A DNA stretch of 64,000 nt. Source: Rhodospirillales bacterium (GTDB lineage: Bacteria; Pseudomonadota; Alphaproteobacteria; SP197). The position numbers and the translations under genes are program-made. Below the pieces are notes generated by a model that ran no database searches, was not told the origin of the DNA, and saw only the letters and a list, made by a program, of their open reading frames with translations. Where the stretch lies: positions 151,433 to 215,432 of the forward strand of contig JACONG010000004.1 of the NCBI GenBank assembly GCA_014323865.1. The letters are read 5' to 3'. Positions 37,714-47,723 of this stretch are shown piece after piece (the stretch's first letter is position 1; each line of letters opens with the position of its first letter).

Positions 37714-38787
37714 TTACTGAGAACGCCAGACCTGGAAGCGCTCGAGGAGCTCTTCCTCACGGTCGGCCCACCAGATGGTATCGACCCAAAGGGCATTCGA
37801 CAGGTTGGCCGGAGCCGTCGGCAGATGCTGCAGAATGTCCGGGTTGACGAGCTCAGCCGCCTCGTTGGTCGTCGGACCATAAGAGATGTATTGCGACTGA
37901 CGAGCCATCACTTCCGGGCGGCTCGCGTACTCGATGAACTTCATGCCGAGGTCATACTCGGGATGACCGGCCGGGATGACCCAGAGATCGTAGTCGATGG
38001 TCTGACCATCCCAGACGATGATGAAGTTCTTACCTTCGTTAACGATGGCGTTGTAGATGCGGCCGTTCCAAGCGGTCGTCATCGCAACTTCGCCGTCAGC
38101 CAAGAGCTGCGGAGCCATCGCGCCCGAGTCCCACCAGACCACCTCGTCCTTGATTGTGTCGAGCTTGGCGAAGGCACGGTCGATCGCCTCGTCCTCGTTC
38201 TCGGTGAGATACTGATAGACATCGTCAGCAGCAACGCCGTCGGCCATCAGGGCCATCTCGAGGCTCGAGGTCACCGAGTTGGCGTAGAGGCCACGCTTGC
38301 CCGGATAGGTCTCGAGGTCGAAGAAGTCGGCAACGGTCGTCGGAGCGTTGTCGCCCGAGAACTGGTTGCCGTCATAGGCGTAGATCGTGGCCCACGAGAT
38401 GGTGCCAACCGCGCAGTCCTGCGCAGCACCCGGGAGGAAACGTTCCATGCCACCCAGCATGTCCCAATCCAGCTCGGCCAGAAGGCCCTCGTCGCAGCCG
38501 CCCATGGCCGTGCCGGACTCACTGTCGATCACGTGCCACTTGTACTCGCCGGTCTCGACCTGCACGCGTATCTCGGAGAGGGTGCCGCCCCACTCGTCTT
38601 CCAGAACGATCATGTCGATTTCCTTGGCGGCGGGCTTGTAATAGGCCTCGCGCTGGCTCGCCGAGTAGGCACCGCCCCAGGAAGCCGCCGTGATCGTGTC
38701 CTGGGCCTGGGCCGGTGAGGTCGCCGACAGACCCATTAACGACACGCCCATAAGGGCCGCCGCCGATACTCCTACAAATCCCTTCAT
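37714..38787 (-). CDS. ABC transporter substrate-binding protein, PotD-like
   Basis: 357 aa from ATG 38787. Signal peptide about 1-28 (GVSAAALMGVSLMGLSATSP, ending AQA). Polyamine/2-aminoethylphosphonate-type binding protein: ITAASWGGAYSASQREAYYK, DWDMLGGMERFLPGAAQDCA, TTVADFFDLETYPGKRGLYA and FIEYASRPEVMARQSQYISY. With creatinase in the same operon, creatine or related guanidino compounds are candidate ligands (inference). Confidence 0.92.
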   Translation of the reverse strand: MKGFVGVSAAALMGVSLMGLSATSPAQAQDTITAASWGGAYSASQREAYYKPAAKEIDMIVLEDEWGGTLSEIRVQVETGEYKWHVIDSESGTAMGGCDEGLLAELDWDMLGGMERFLPGAAQDCAVGTISWATIYAYDGNQFSGDNAPTTVADFFDLETYPGKRGLYANSVTSSLEMALMADGVAADDVYQYLTENEDEAIDRAFAKLDTIKDEVVWWDSGAMAPQLLADGEVAMTTAWNGRIYNAIVNEGKNFIIVWDGQTIDYDLWVIPAGHPEYDLGMKFIEYASRPEVMARQSQYISYGPTTNEAAELVNPDILQHLPTAPANLSNALWVDTIWWADREEELLERFQVWRSQ

Positions 38788-38907
38788 GATGATTATCTCC
38801 CTTGAAGGTTACCTGTTGTTGTGTGGTCCACGCGGGAAGCTTGCCCCGCCTCGCGCGTCCGCACAAGTCTAAAGCCGCGACCCCGCGGCTGCCACGTGGC
38901 CCGACAA

Positions 38908-40026
38908 TCAGGCCGCGTCCAGGGCCCGGCAGTCGTTCGACCGCCAGCCGATGTTGATTTCCTGCCCCAAGTCAAAGTGCCGTGCGCCGGAGCCGCGCGG
39001 CATCTTGATCACGAAATCGTCATGGCCGCAGGCCTCCACACGGACGCGCGTGTGATCGCCCATGTAGATCTGCTCGCGCACGACGGCGGGGTAGATGTCG
39101 TCGCACTTGTCGCTGTCGGAAGGCTCGACGACGATTGCTTCGGGTCTCAGCGACAGGGTTGTCGCTTCGCCGGCCGCAGAAACATTGACTGCCTGAGCCT
39201 TCACCGTCTGACCATTCAGCAGTTCGACCGAGCATTTGTCGCCCGACACTTCCGTGATGGTGCCGCTCAGACGATTGTTCTCGCCGATAAACTGCGCCAC
39301 GAACGCGTTCTTCGGCCGCTCGTAGAGCTCTTCGGGCGAGTCGAGTTGCTGGATGATGCCGTCGTTGAACACAGCAATGCGGTTCGACATCGTCAGCGCT
39401 TCACTCTGGTCATGTGTGACGTAGACGAAGGTGAGGCCGACGTTCTCGTGAATGTGCTTCATCTCGATCTGCATCTGCTCGCGCAGCTTTTTGTCGAGGG
39501 CACCGAGCGGCTCGTCCATGAGCACGATCTGAGGCTGGAACACCAGTGCGCGCGCCAGCGCCACACGCTGCTGCTGCCCGCCGGAAAGCTGGCCCGGACG
39601 ACGATGTTGGAAGCCAGTGAGTTCGACCATGGCGAGCGCCGTGGCGATCTTCTCTTCCTGCTCGGGCTTCGGCACGTTGTGACACTGCAGCGGGAACGCG
39701 AGGTTCTCGTAGACCGTCATGTGCGGGAACAGGGCATAGTTCTGGAACACCATGCCGATGTCGCGCTTGTGCGGCGGCACCGTCTTCAGCGAACGACCGT
39801 CGAGGATGATGTCGCCGTGGGTCGCGGATTCGAACCCGGCCAGCATCATCAGTGTCGTGGTCTTGCCTGAACCGGATGGCCCCAAGAGCGTCAGAAACTC
39901 GCCGCGCTCGACATTCAGGTTGAGGTCTTTGACGACCAGAATCTCGCCATCATAAGTCTTTTGCACATTTTCGAAGCGCACGAGCGGCTGGTTTGTGCCC
40001 GCACGATTGTGGCCTGCATCGGTCAT
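38908..40026 (-). CDS. ABC transporter ATP-binding protein, PotA-like
   Basis: 372 aa. Walker A LLGPSGSGKTTTLMMLAGFE (about 48-67), Q-loop MVFQNYALFPHMTVYENLA, signature RPGQLSGGQQQRVALARAL, Walker B IVLMDEPLGALDKKLREQMQ and switch His in YVTHDQSEALTMSNRIAV. A TOBE domain (about 280-360) regulates or binds substrate. First gene of the ABC-creatinase unit, transcribed towards the others with 120 bases to potD. Confidence 0.94.
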   Translation of the reverse strand: MTDAGHNRAGTNQPLVRFENVQKTYDGEILVVKDLNLNVERGEFLTLLGPSGSGKTTTLMMLAGFESATHGDIILDGRSLKTVPPHKRDIGMVFQNYALFPHMTVYENLAFPLQCHNVPKPEQEEKIATALAMVELTGFQHRRPGQLSGGQQQRVALARALVFQPQIVLMDEPLGALDKKLREQMQIEMKHIHENVGLTFVYVTHDQSEALTMSNRIAVFNDGIIQQLDSPEELYERPKNAFVAQFIGENNRLSGTITEVSGDKCSVELLNGQTVKAQAVNVSAAGEATTLSLRPEAIVVEPSDSDKCDDIYPAVVREQIYMGDHTRVRVEACGHDDFVIKMPRGSGARHFDLGQEINIGWRSNDCRALDAA

Positions 40027-40216
40027 CTTTCTTGGTGTCCTGCCCTAGCCTCGGCGTCCTCCGGCTCCGACCGTTTTTCGGTTTCTTGTCCGGTTGCGCC
40101 AAAGTGGTTGCATCCGAGTTGGCCGACTGTCAACAAGAGTCCGCCCCCGGCTTCGTAAAACGGCCATCTTGGAAGGCCTTGCCTGATAGAATGCCGCGAT
40201 CCACCTGGAGACAGTC

Positions 40217-41554
40217 ATGAATTCCGGTAGTGCTCCCCATCCGACATTCGCCATTCTTGCCGTCGCGCTTCTGATCCGGGGCGCGTCGCCTGTTTCGGCG
40301 GACGCGCAAACAATGACATCGTTGCCGATCTCGAACGACGGTGTGGTCGAGACGGCGGCCGCGTCCGGCCTTCTTGGGCCGGACGACTTCGATGTCGTTG
40401 CCGATCCCTACGTGAGCAATGTCCTCGTCGGCATGCCGCCCAACGACGAAGAGTTCAGCATCGTCATGATCCCCGGAGACGCTGGGCCGACGCAGATCCA
40501 GGTGATCATGACACCGCCGTGGGAAGACGTCTCGGCGAGGGTGGAACTTGCCGCAGGGCTCGCCGAGCAACTCTTCACCGTGCCTGACTCGCCAGCCCCG
40601 CCTCCGCCCGTGCAGACCGGGCTGGAGCCGATGAGTCCCATGGCGGAGTGGCTATACGGACTGCTTTACGAGGCGTGGCTCGGTTGGCCCGGCTCCGAGC
40701 AGCGCCTGATCCGCGTGCGCGACGGCATTGCCGTGATCGTCGAAGGCACCCCGCCCGACAACTGGAGCATCACCTTTGCCGTCGACGACGGTTACGCCGA
40801 CGCCAGTTGGCCCGGCATTGCGCCGGATGTGGAACCTGCTGGCGTCACGGCGGCGCGCGAGCTGATTCGCAGCGGCGACTACCGGGACGCCCATGATCTG
40901 CTTCTGCCGCTGGCCGAACAATCGGTTCCGCAGGCCGCTTTTCTGATGGGCGACATGTATCGCTTCGGCCGGGTCGGCGTGCCCGACATCGAAACCGCGA
41001 CCGACTGGTACCTTATCGCCGGACGCTATCGCCACCCCGCGGCGGTCTGGGCGCTCGCCGCGATGCACACCGAGGGCTGGGGTTCGTTCTTCCTCAGCAA
41101 TTTCAAGGTGCCGCTCCTGGTGCGGGCCTCCGAGATCGGCTCGCCCGATGCGCTCTATCTGCTCGCGGGCGCACAGCCCGGCGTCAACTACATGCGTCCG
41201 CCCGGCGTGACTTCGGCCGACCAGATCCTGCAGACCGCCCAATGGGGCATGCTGCAGGCTCAGCTCGACATTGCTGCTCGCTACGCCAATGGTGACGGTG
41301 TCGAGGCCGATCCTGTCGAGGGTCTTGCTTGGGCTATGGTTGCGGTCGAGAACACCGGGCCCGGGCTCGACTACATCCCGGCCCGTGCCCTGGTGGACGA
41401 CATCAGTCGCAATCTCGACGAGGCCCAGCAGATCGCTGCCGCGGCACGTGCGGGCGAACTTGTTCCCGGTCTGCCGCCCTGGCCGCCCGAAGGCCGACTG
41501 GTTCCGGGCATGGAGGGCTACGAGGAACCCGTCGCGGTCGAACCGGCTGAATAG
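40217..41554 (+). CDS. Sel1-repeat periplasmic protein
   Basis: 445 aa. N-terminal signal about 1-30 (FAILAVALLIRGASPVSADA). Central part has a proline-rich patch, SPAPPPPVQTG. C-terminal half shows Sel1-type helical repeats: PQAAFLMGDMYRFGRVGVPD (about 239-258), HPAAVWALAAMHTEGWG, DALYLLAGAQPG and LDIAARYANGDGVEADPVEG. Sel1 proteins scaffold extracytoplasmic complexes. Function not assignable; good ribosome site (GGAG). Confidence 0.85.
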   Translation: MNSGSAPHPTFAILAVALLIRGASPVSADAQTMTSLPISNDGVVETAAASGLLGPDDFDVVADPYVSNVLVGMPPNDEEFSIVMIPGDAGPTQIQVIMTPPWEDVSARVELAAGLAEQLFTVPDSPAPPPPVQTGLEPMSPMAEWLYGLLYEAWLGWPGSEQRLIRVRDGIAVIVEGTPPDNWSITFAVDDGYADASWPGIAPDVEPAGVTAARELIRSGDYRDAHDLLLPLAEQSVPQAAFLMGDMYRFGRVGVPDIETATDWYLIAGRYRHPAAVWALAAMHTEGWGSFFLSNFKVPLLVRASEIGSPDALYLLAGAQPGVNYMRPPGVTSADQILQTAQWGMLQAQLDIAARYANGDGVEADPVEGLAWAMVAVENTGPGLDYIPARALVDDISRNLDEAQQIAAAARAGELVPGLPPWPPEGRLVPGMEGYEEPVAVEPAE

Positions 41555-41563
41555 GTCCGGTCG

Positions 41564-41995
41564 CTACGCGCGCAGGCCCCTCAGCATCGCGACATAATCG
41601 TCGGGCAGACCGTGCTCGGTGGTGCCGCCGATCATCAGGTCGAGACAGGCGTCGGATGGCGGGAAGGGGCCGCCGGCCGGGCGACGCGGTAGAGGTCGGC
41701 GATATGCCAGGCACCGTCATCCCCCAGCACACGGAACGAATCGCGCCGATAGAGATCCTCGGCGACGTTTTCCAGAGCATCAAGCGCTTCGATCTCGTCG
41801 CGGCGGATCCGACAGATCGCACCCCGCCCGAGGCCGCCGTGCGTTTCGACGATGCAGCTGATGCCCCCTTCAGATTGGTCGAGTAGCAGCGAAACTGAAT
41901 CGCGAAGTTGGGCAGGACTGCCTTCATCACCGTCGTTGCCGACGGGCACTGCGCGTGCATGTAACCGATGGTCAGGTTCGAGCCATAGGCGAAGT
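41564..41995 (-). pseudogene. Gamma-glutamylcyclotransferase-like relic
   Basis: Three frames are needed. Frame 1: ELLNFAYGSNLTIGYMHAQC, then PSATTVMKAVLPNFAIQF, the family start pattern FAYGSN. Frame 2: EGGISCIVETHGGLGRGAIC, then RIRRDEIEALDALENVAEDL, YRRDSF. Frame 3: AGGPFPPSDACLDLMIGGTT, then EHGLPDDYVAMLRGLRA-stop (41564). Frame breaks are near 41880 and 41690. It converges on the Sel1 gene, with 9 bases between stops. Confidence 0.6.
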
Positions 41996-42240
41996 TCAGC
42001 AGTTCGTCCTCGGCGATCTCGACCGGTGACTTGATGCGGCGCAGATCCTCCAGGATATGGCCTGCGGGCTCTGTGGCGTTGAGACCGAAGCGGTCGCGCA
42101 CCGCATCAAGAATGCGCAGCGGAAGCCAGAAGATGTGTTCCTCGAAGCCGATCGCGGCGTCCGTGGCATCGAAGCCTTCCAGCGTCTTGGCGACTTCGTC
42201 CTCGCCCATGAAAACGGTGATCCCGGTCGCGCATGGTCGC
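41996..42240 (-). pseudogene. M24-peptidase fragment joined to the cyclotransferase relic
   Basis: In frame with the start of the cyclotransferase relic is an unrelated piece with the N-domain end of M24 (Xaa-Pro) peptidases: GITVFMGEDEVAKTLEGFDA, IGFEEHIFWLPLRILDAVRD, and HILEDLRRIKSPVEIA, where KSP-x-EIA is the family's linker motif. The join KSPVEIAEDELLNFAYGSNL brings two different families into one frame. No start and no catalytic domain remain. Confidence 0.5.
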
Positions 42241-42391
42241 AGTCCCCGGTCGTTGCGTCAGCATGATCGGGGACCGGGCTCCGTTCCAACCCCGTTTGAT
42301 CATAGGCATCAATGAATCTTGGTTCCGCCCGGCGGACGAATCGGCCATAATCCCTTTATTCCCAATGGTTTTGACGCGAAGGGAGGCTGCG

Positions 42392-43618
42392 ATGCAGGCC
42401 AATGGAACCAGTGTGTCTGTGGAGGAGTTGATTGCCCGGCAGAAGCCCGGATTCACCCTGGAGCAGCCGTTCTACAAGGATCATGAGATCTTCAGGCGCG
42501 ACATGACGAAGATCGTCTCCAAGCAGTGGCTGTATGTCGCCCATGTCACCGAGATCCCCAATCCCGGCGACTACCTGCTCTACAACATCAGCGACGAGTC
42601 GATCATCCTCGTCCGCAGTCGCGACAACGAGATCCGCGCCTTCTTCAATGTCTGCCGTCACCGCGGCAGCCACATCTGCCTCGAGCCCAGCGGCAATGTG
42701 AAGACGCTGACCTGCCCCTACCACGCCTGGGTCTTCGACCTACAGGGCAAGCTGATCGCCGCGCGTGCCATGCCGGAGAATTTCGACAAGTCGAAGTACC
42801 CGCTGCATGCCTGCCAGGCACGTGTCTCCAACGGCCTGATCTTCATCTGCCTCGCCAGGGAGGGCGATCCCGACGTCGCCGACTTCGCGGAGATCGCGGC
42901 CGATCTCGATCAGTTCACGAGTCTGCACCGGCTTGAGGACACCAAGATCGTGCACCGCGAGGTCTATCCGACGGACGCCAACTGGAAGCTCGTCGTCGAC
43001 AACTTCATGGAGTGCTATCACTGCGCACCGTCGCACCCCGAGTACACGATGGTGAACGCCTACGTGAAGGTCGAGGACCGCGAGCATGGCGGCTACGCCG
43101 AGGCGATTGAGGCATGGGCGGAAAAGACCCGCATGCTGGGCCACCCGGTGGGCAACGACTACAACTCTGGAGAGAGCGCCAACCAGCCCCACGGCTACTG
43201 GCGCCAGCCGATCCGCGAGGGTTACGTGACCCTGTCGGAAGACGGCAAGCCCGTCGCCCCCCTGATGGGCGACCTTGAGCACTGGGACGGTGGCGAGACC
43301 GCTTTCACTTTCGGCCCGCTCAGCCACGCCTATCTCTGTGCCGACCACCTCTGCATGTTCCGCTTCACGCCGGTCACGCCGGACTTCTCCGAGGTCGTGA
43401 TCACTTGGCACGTGCGCGCCGATGCCGAGGAGGGCAAGGACTACGATCTCGACCGCCTGAAATGGATGTGGGACGTCACGACGATCGAGGATACCAGGAT
43501 CATCATCGACAACCAGAAGGGCGTGAACTCAAGCCGCTACGTGCCCGGACCCTATGCGCCCCAGGAGGGCGGTTCCTCGGCGCTGACCCGCTGGTACCTC
43601 AGCCGTCTGGCGTCCTGA
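42392..43618 (+). CDS. Rieske aromatic-ring-hydroxylating oxygenase, GbcA-like
   Basis: 408 aa from ATG 42392 (AAGGGAGG). Rieske 2Fe-2S motif C-x-H-x(15-17)-C-x-x-H visible as FNVCRHRGSHICLEPSGN and LTCPYHAWVFDLQGK (about 87-120). Mononuclear iron facial triad: KLVVDNFMECYHCAPSHPEY (about 202-221). N-terminal and C-terminal blocks resemble glycine-betaine or stachydrine demethylase alpha subunits. A reductase subunit is not adjacent. Substrate is not proven; a methylated amine would fit the neighbourhood. Confidence 0.9.
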   Translation: MQANGTSVSVEELIARQKPGFTLEQPFYKDHEIFRRDMTKIVSKQWLYVAHVTEIPNPGDYLLYNISDESIILVRSRDNEIRAFFNVCRHRGSHICLEPSGNVKTLTCPYHAWVFDLQGKLIAARAMPENFDKSKYPLHACQARVSNGLIFICLAREGDPDVADFAEIAADLDQFTSLHRLEDTKIVHREVYPTDANWKLVVDNFMECYHCAPSHPEYTMVNAYVKVEDREHGGYAEAIEAWAEKTRMLGHPVGNDYNSGESANQPHGYWRQPIREGYVTLSEDGKPVAPLMGDLEHWDGGETAFTFGPLSHAYLCADHLCMFRFTPVTPDFSEVVITWHVRADAEEGKDYDLDRLKWMWDVTTIEDTRIIIDNQKGVNSSRYVPGPYAPQEGGSSALTRWYLSRLAS

Positions 43619-43714
43619 TCGCCCGGTCTTGTGATTTTGATTGACAGGTGAAGCATCCTGGCGAGAGAGTTCGCGAGACCATCTGTCAGGAGGTTCCGTC
43701 AGGAAGTTTCACCC

Positions 43715-44134
43715 ATGACCCGTCACGGGCTTGTGTCGTTTGAAGACCTCGTCGCGCGAACCGACTCCGTCTTCGCCGATCCCATGTGCTCCTGCGCCTC
43801 CGGTCTCGACTATTGGCTGAAAGAACTGCCGTTCTTCGACACGAGCCCGATGGCCAATGTGATGGGCCATCTGGCGCTGGCCATCCCGCCACTGGAACAC
43901 AGCAGCGGCGTGTCGCTCGGCGTCCTGCTGACGGCGCGGAAAAACGGGGACGGCCTGAGCTTTCGTATCGCGCAACAGCTTGAGGACGATGCTCGCTGGC
44001 AGGACCGTCGCCCTCCTATCCACGTGGCGGGCTGGATCACCACGCCGGGTCGATCGGCGTCATCACACCGCAGGCGTCTTCCACTGCCTGGGCGGCGTCG
44101 AAGGCCATATCCTCGCGGTAGCGCGGGGCGATAA
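43715..44134 (+). CDS. Uncertain short open frame
   Basis: 139 aa with a fair ribosome site (CAGGAAG). The first 110 residues have a natural composition (FEDLVARTDSVFADPMCSCA, LDYWLKELPFFDTSPMANVM) but no recognisable domain; the last part overlaps the 3' end of the amidase gene on the other strand by 98 bases and becomes Arg/Pro-rich, like an antisense frame. It may be a truncated gene. Confidence 0.3.
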   Translation: MTRHGLVSFEDLVARTDSVFADPMCSCASGLDYWLKELPFFDTSPMANVMGHLALAIPPLEHSSGVSLGVLLTARKNGDGLSFRIAQQLEDDARWQDRRPPIHVAGWITTPGRSASSHRRRLPLPGRRRRPYPRGSAGR

Positions 44135-45467
44135 TCTGGACGCCCATGGTCACGCCGTCGGACGCGCCCGTCGGCGCCGCGCAGCTCGGCAGGCCGAGCA
44201 TGTTGACGGCGTAGGTCAGGCGATTGGCCATGAAGATCTCGCAGGTACGCTGGACGCCCTTCTCGTCGGCGTTCTGCTCGAAGGGCGGTTCGGTTGAGAC
44301 CGGGCCCACGATCACGCCGTGCTCTTCCATCAGCATCGACCAGTTGCGCAGGTCGCCGGCCCTCCGGGCGACATTCCGCATATAGTCTTGGCGGTTGCTG
44401 CCGGGTCGGTCGTTGCCGAAGAACTGATTCTGGGCGGCCTGATAGTTATCGAGCACGCCGTTGATCTTGGCGCTGCCGTATTCGCGGATCGCCGGCTCCA
44501 TCAGTTCGTCGATCTCCGCCATCAGGAGCGCCATCCAAAGGCGCGCCGATTCCATGAGAGCAGGAAGCTTGATCTCGGTGACCTTGTAGCCGGCGTTCGA
44601 GAGCGCGTCGCCTGCCGTCCTGACCGCATCGGCGACCTTGGGGTCGACGCCGATACCGCCGGGATCGGTGCAGATTGCCGCTCGCGGCGTCGTATGCATG
44701 GCGGATCCCTCCAGCGGGGCGGGCACCCACCAGGGATCGCGCGGGTCGCGCTGGGCCATCGCGGCGAGCGCCAGCCGGCAGTCCGCGACATTGCGGGTGT
44801 GGGGGCCCTGCACGCTCATGAGCTGCAGTGTGGGCGGCCGTTCCTCGGTCTGAGTCGGGTTGTAGGCCGGTACGCGGCCGAGGGTGGGGCGGATGCCAAC
44901 GAGGCCGCAGGCATAGGCCGGATAGCGAATCGAGCCGCCGAGATCGTTGCCATGGGCGATCGGGCCCATCCCGGCTGCGCAGGCCGACGATGCACCACCG
45001 GACGATCCACCCGGCGTGACATCCTTGTTCCAGGGGTTCAGGGTCTGCCCCCGCAGCGTGTTGTCGGTGAAGTAACGCAGCGAGAACTCAGGTGTGTTGG
45101 TACGCCCCATGGGGATGGCGCCCGCCTTGCGCAGGTTCGCGACGACCGGGGAGTCGTCGTCGGCCACAACCTTCACGAAGGCTTCCACGCCGTTGGTCGT
45201 GGCATGTCCCTTCTGGTCGACATTCTCCTTGATCGTCACCGGCACGCCGTGCAGCGGTCCCAGCGCCTCGCCGGCTTGCTGCCGAGCGTCTGCCGCCCTT
45301 GCCTCCGCCATGGCCTCGTCGTCATGGCGCACGGTGATGGCGTTGAGCTTTGGGTTGACCGCGTCGGCGCGCGCCAGATGGCTCGCCATCACCTCCTCGG
45401 CTGTCGTCTCCCCGGCCGCGATTGATGCTGCAATCCCGGTTGCAGTCTTGCGCCACCACTCGGTCAT
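44037..45467 (-). CDS. Amidase (amidase-signature family)
   Basis: 476 aa from ATG 45467 (GGGAAG). Catalytic triad Lys in LHGVPVTIKENVDQKGH, Ser-cis-Ser in DVTPGGSSGGASSACAAGMG (about 154-173) and NDLGGSIRYPAYACGLVGIR. Members hydrolyse amides in amino-acid, nitrile or polyamine catabolism; substrate unclear. Expressed away from the GMC gene. Another amidase relic is 10 kb away. Confidence 0.92.
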   Translation of the reverse strand: MTEWWRKTATGIAASIAAGETTAEEVMASHLARADAVNPKLNAITVRHDDEAMAEARAADARQQAGEALGPLHGVPVTIKENVDQKGHATTNGVEAFVKVVADDDSPVVANLRKAGAIPMGRTNTPEFSLRYFTDNTLRGQTLNPWNKDVTPGGSSGGASSACAAGMGPIAHGNDLGGSIRYPAYACGLVGIRPTLGRVPAYNPTQTEERPPTLQLMSVQGPHTRNVADCRLALAAMAQRDPRDPWWVPAPLEGSAMHTTPRAAICTDPGGIGVDPKVADAVRTAGDALSNAGYKVTEIKLPALMESARLWMALLMAEIDELMEPAIREYGSAKINGVLDNYQAAQNQFFGNDRPGSNRQDYMRNVARRAGDLRNWSMLMEEHGVIVGPVSTEPPFEQNADEKGVQRTCEIFMANRLTYAVNMLGLPSCAAPTGASDGVTMGVQIIAPRYREDMAFDAAQAVEDACGVMTPIDPAW

Positions 45468-45594
45468 CCTGTCTTCCCTTGGTGTCTGCGCGATCATGGA
45501 CTCGTGCAGTCGAGAGGCCAACGGTTCAGCGCTGTCAAAACTTATTCTTCTGACGGACATGTGGTCGCGTCTGCCTTCGCAACAAGAGGCAGCC

Positions 45595-45842
45595 ATGGCC
45601 CAACCCTGCGTATCCAGCGGCTTCGACCCGGAGAATGCCGAACCGGTTGACCTTGCCTTCCCGAGGAGCCCCGAGGAGCCCCGATCTGCGCTACTTCGAC
45701 GACCGCTCGCCCGAAGGAAAGCCGCCGCTCATCGTGCGCGAACTCAAGACGAGCGTGCTGATCAAGCCCGGCACCCGAGCGCGCACGAAACCTGGTCGAC
45801 AACGGCTGGCTCCCGTTCGATATCCGGATCTGCCAGAGCTGA
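45595..45842 (+). pseudogene. Broken short gene with a 10-bp tandem duplication
   Basis: ATG 45595: MAQPCVSSGFDPENAEPVDL. A 10-bp exact duplication, CCGAGGAGCC twice (45661-45680), shifts the frame; collapsing it gives AFPRSPDLRYFDDRSPEGKP and then PLIVRELKTSVLIKPGTR. A second shift near 45785 leads to NLVDNGWLPFDIRICQS-stop (45842). The protein family is not recognised. Gene-like composition across the three pieces supports a former gene of about 76 residues. Confidence 0.45.
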
Positions 45843-46094
45843 CGGGGCGTCTCCAATTCGCCATGGAATCCTGCCAGGATTCGTGGCCTGTCGGGTGGCC
45901 GAAGATGCGACCACGCCCCAAGTCCGGTGCAGGATACCGATCCGGCAGCGGAAACGCGTGCCTGCTCGTTGCTTCATCACAGGTCCTGTCATCGCCCCGG
46001 TAAAGCCGGTCATGACGGAGAACATTGATCGGTTGCCGGATTGATTTTGCCCGGTCGTCGCAGGAACGTGGGCACCGATTAGCCGGGGCACGGC

Positions 46095-47723
46095 ATGGAG
46101 TTCGACACCGTCATCGTGGGCGCCGGTTCCGCCGGCTGCGTCCTTGCCGACCGGCTGACGGCGGACGGGCGGCAATCCGTGCTGGTGCTGGAGGCAGGCC
46201 CGAGCGACCGGCGGTTCTGGATTCAGGTGCCGCTGGGCTATGGCAAGAGCTTCTACAATTCCGAGGTCAACTGGGCCTATACGACCGAACCGGACCCCGG
46301 CTTCGGCGGTCGGCGCGACTACTGGCCGCGCGGCAAGGTCCTGGGCGGGTCGAGCGCGATCAACGCCATGGTCTACATCCGTGGCCACCGCGCCGACTAC
46401 GACGACTGGAAGGCGGCCGGCAACTCAGGCTGGGGCTGGGACGAGGTGTTGCCCCACTTCAAGGCTATCGAATGCAACGAGGCCGGCGGCGATGCCTGGC
46501 GCGGTACAGAGGGTCCGCTCCATGTCAGCGATGTTTCGGCCAGGGTCGAGGGGTACTGCCAATCCTTCATCGCGGCAGGGGAAGAGGCGGGCCTTCCGTT
46601 CAATCCCGACTTCAACGGCTCTAGCCAGGAAGGTGTCGGCCACTATCAGATCACGACCAGGAACAGCCGCCGCATGTCCGCGGCCCGGGCGTTCCTGCGG
46701 CCCGCGATGAAACGCTCCAATCTCAGGGTCGAGACCGAGGCTCACGTCCTGCGTCTCACCTTCGAGGGCAAGCGCGCCACGGGCCTGGTCTACCGCCGGC
46801 ACAACCGCGAGGTGACGGTGCGGGCGCGGCGCGAGGTCATCGTGGCGGCAGGTGCGATCAACACGCCGCAGCTCCTGATGCTCTCGGGCGTCGGATCCGG
46901 GGCCGCGCTGCAGGCCCATGGCATCGACGTGGTACACGACAACGGCAATGTCGGCCGACACCTGCAGGACCACGTCGGGCTCAACTACACCTTCGGCGTC
47001 ACCCATCCGACGCTCAACGAAAAGCTTTGCACGTGGCCCGCGAAGATCGCCGCCGGCATGCAGTACCTGCTCGCCGGGAGGGGCCCGCTCTCGCTCAGCA
47101 TCAACCACGGCGGCGGCTTCTTTCGCACCAATGCGGCCCGCGAACGGCCCAACATGCAGCTCTACTACCAGGCCATGAGCATGATGACAGGCAAGCACGA
47201 CGGTAAGCGTCCCGTGCTCAATCCCGATCCCTTTCGGGCTATTGGCCTGGGGCTTTCGGCCTGTCGTCCCACAAGCCGCGGCCACCTGGAGCTCCGGTCA
47301 TCCGATCCCGACGATGCACCCGCGATCCATCCCAACGCTTACGGCACGAACCACGACATTGAGGAGATGCTGGAAGCGGTGAAGTTCCTGCGCCATCTGG
47401 CCGGTCAGCCGTCGCTCGCCGCGGTGATCACGGAGGAGCTTGAGCCGGGGCCCGGCGTGTGGACCGATGAGGAGCTGGTCGATGACATCCGCGCGCGCTC
47501 GGGCACGGTCTACCACCCCAGCTGCACCTGTCGCATGGGACCCGATCCCGCCGAGGCCGTCGTCGACAGCCGGCTGCGTGTGCACGGCATGAAAAACCTG
47601 CGCGTGGTCGACGCCTCGGTCTTCCCCAACGTCGTCTCCGGCAACACCAACGGCCCCACCATGATGACCGCCCACCGCGCGGCCGATTTCATTCTCGAAG
47701 AGACCGGAAGGACCAAACCATGA
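46095..47723 (+). CDS. GMC oxidoreductase (choline dehydrogenase-like)
   Basis: 542 aa. FAD-binding [20 protein letters not shown] (about 6-25), [34 protein letters not shown] (about 78-97), the second FAD block [20 protein letters not shown], active-site His in [16 protein letters not shown] and [17 protein letters not shown] near the end. Oxidises an alcohol to aldehyde; often annotated as choline dehydrogenase, but the substrate is not determinable. Ends overlapping the next gene by 4 bases. Confidence 0.92.
   Translation: MEFDTVIVGAGSAGCVLADRLTADGRQSVLVLEAGPSDRRFWIQVPLGYGKSFYNSEVNWAYTTEPDPGFGGRRDYWPRGKVLGGSSAINAMVYIRGHRADYDDWKAAGNSGWGWDEVLPHFKAIECNEAGGDAWRGTEGPLHVSDVSARVEGYCQSFIAAGEEAGLPFNPDFNGSSQEGVGHYQITTRNSRRMSAARAFLRPAMKRSNLRVETEAHVLRLTFEGKRATGLVYRRHNREVTVRARREVIVAAGAINTPQLLMLSGVGSGAALQAHGIDVVHDNGNVGRHLQDHVGLNYTFGVTHPTLNEKLCTWPAKIAAGMQYLLAGRGPLSLSINHGGGFFRTNAARERPNMQLYYQAMSMMTGKHDGKRPVLNPDPFRAIGLGLSACRPTSRGHLELRSSDPDDAPAIHPNAYGTNHDIEEMLEAVKFLRHLAGQPSLAAVITEELEPGPGVWTDEELVDDIRARSGTVYHPSCTCRMGPDPAEAVVDSRLRVHGMKNLRVVDASVFPNVVSGNTNGPTMMTAHRAADFILEETGRTKP

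Noticed and set aside
43715..44134. Considering the short frame as a full conserved gene
   Set aside because: Its last third is antisense to the amidase and has antisense-like composition; retained only as an uncertain feature.
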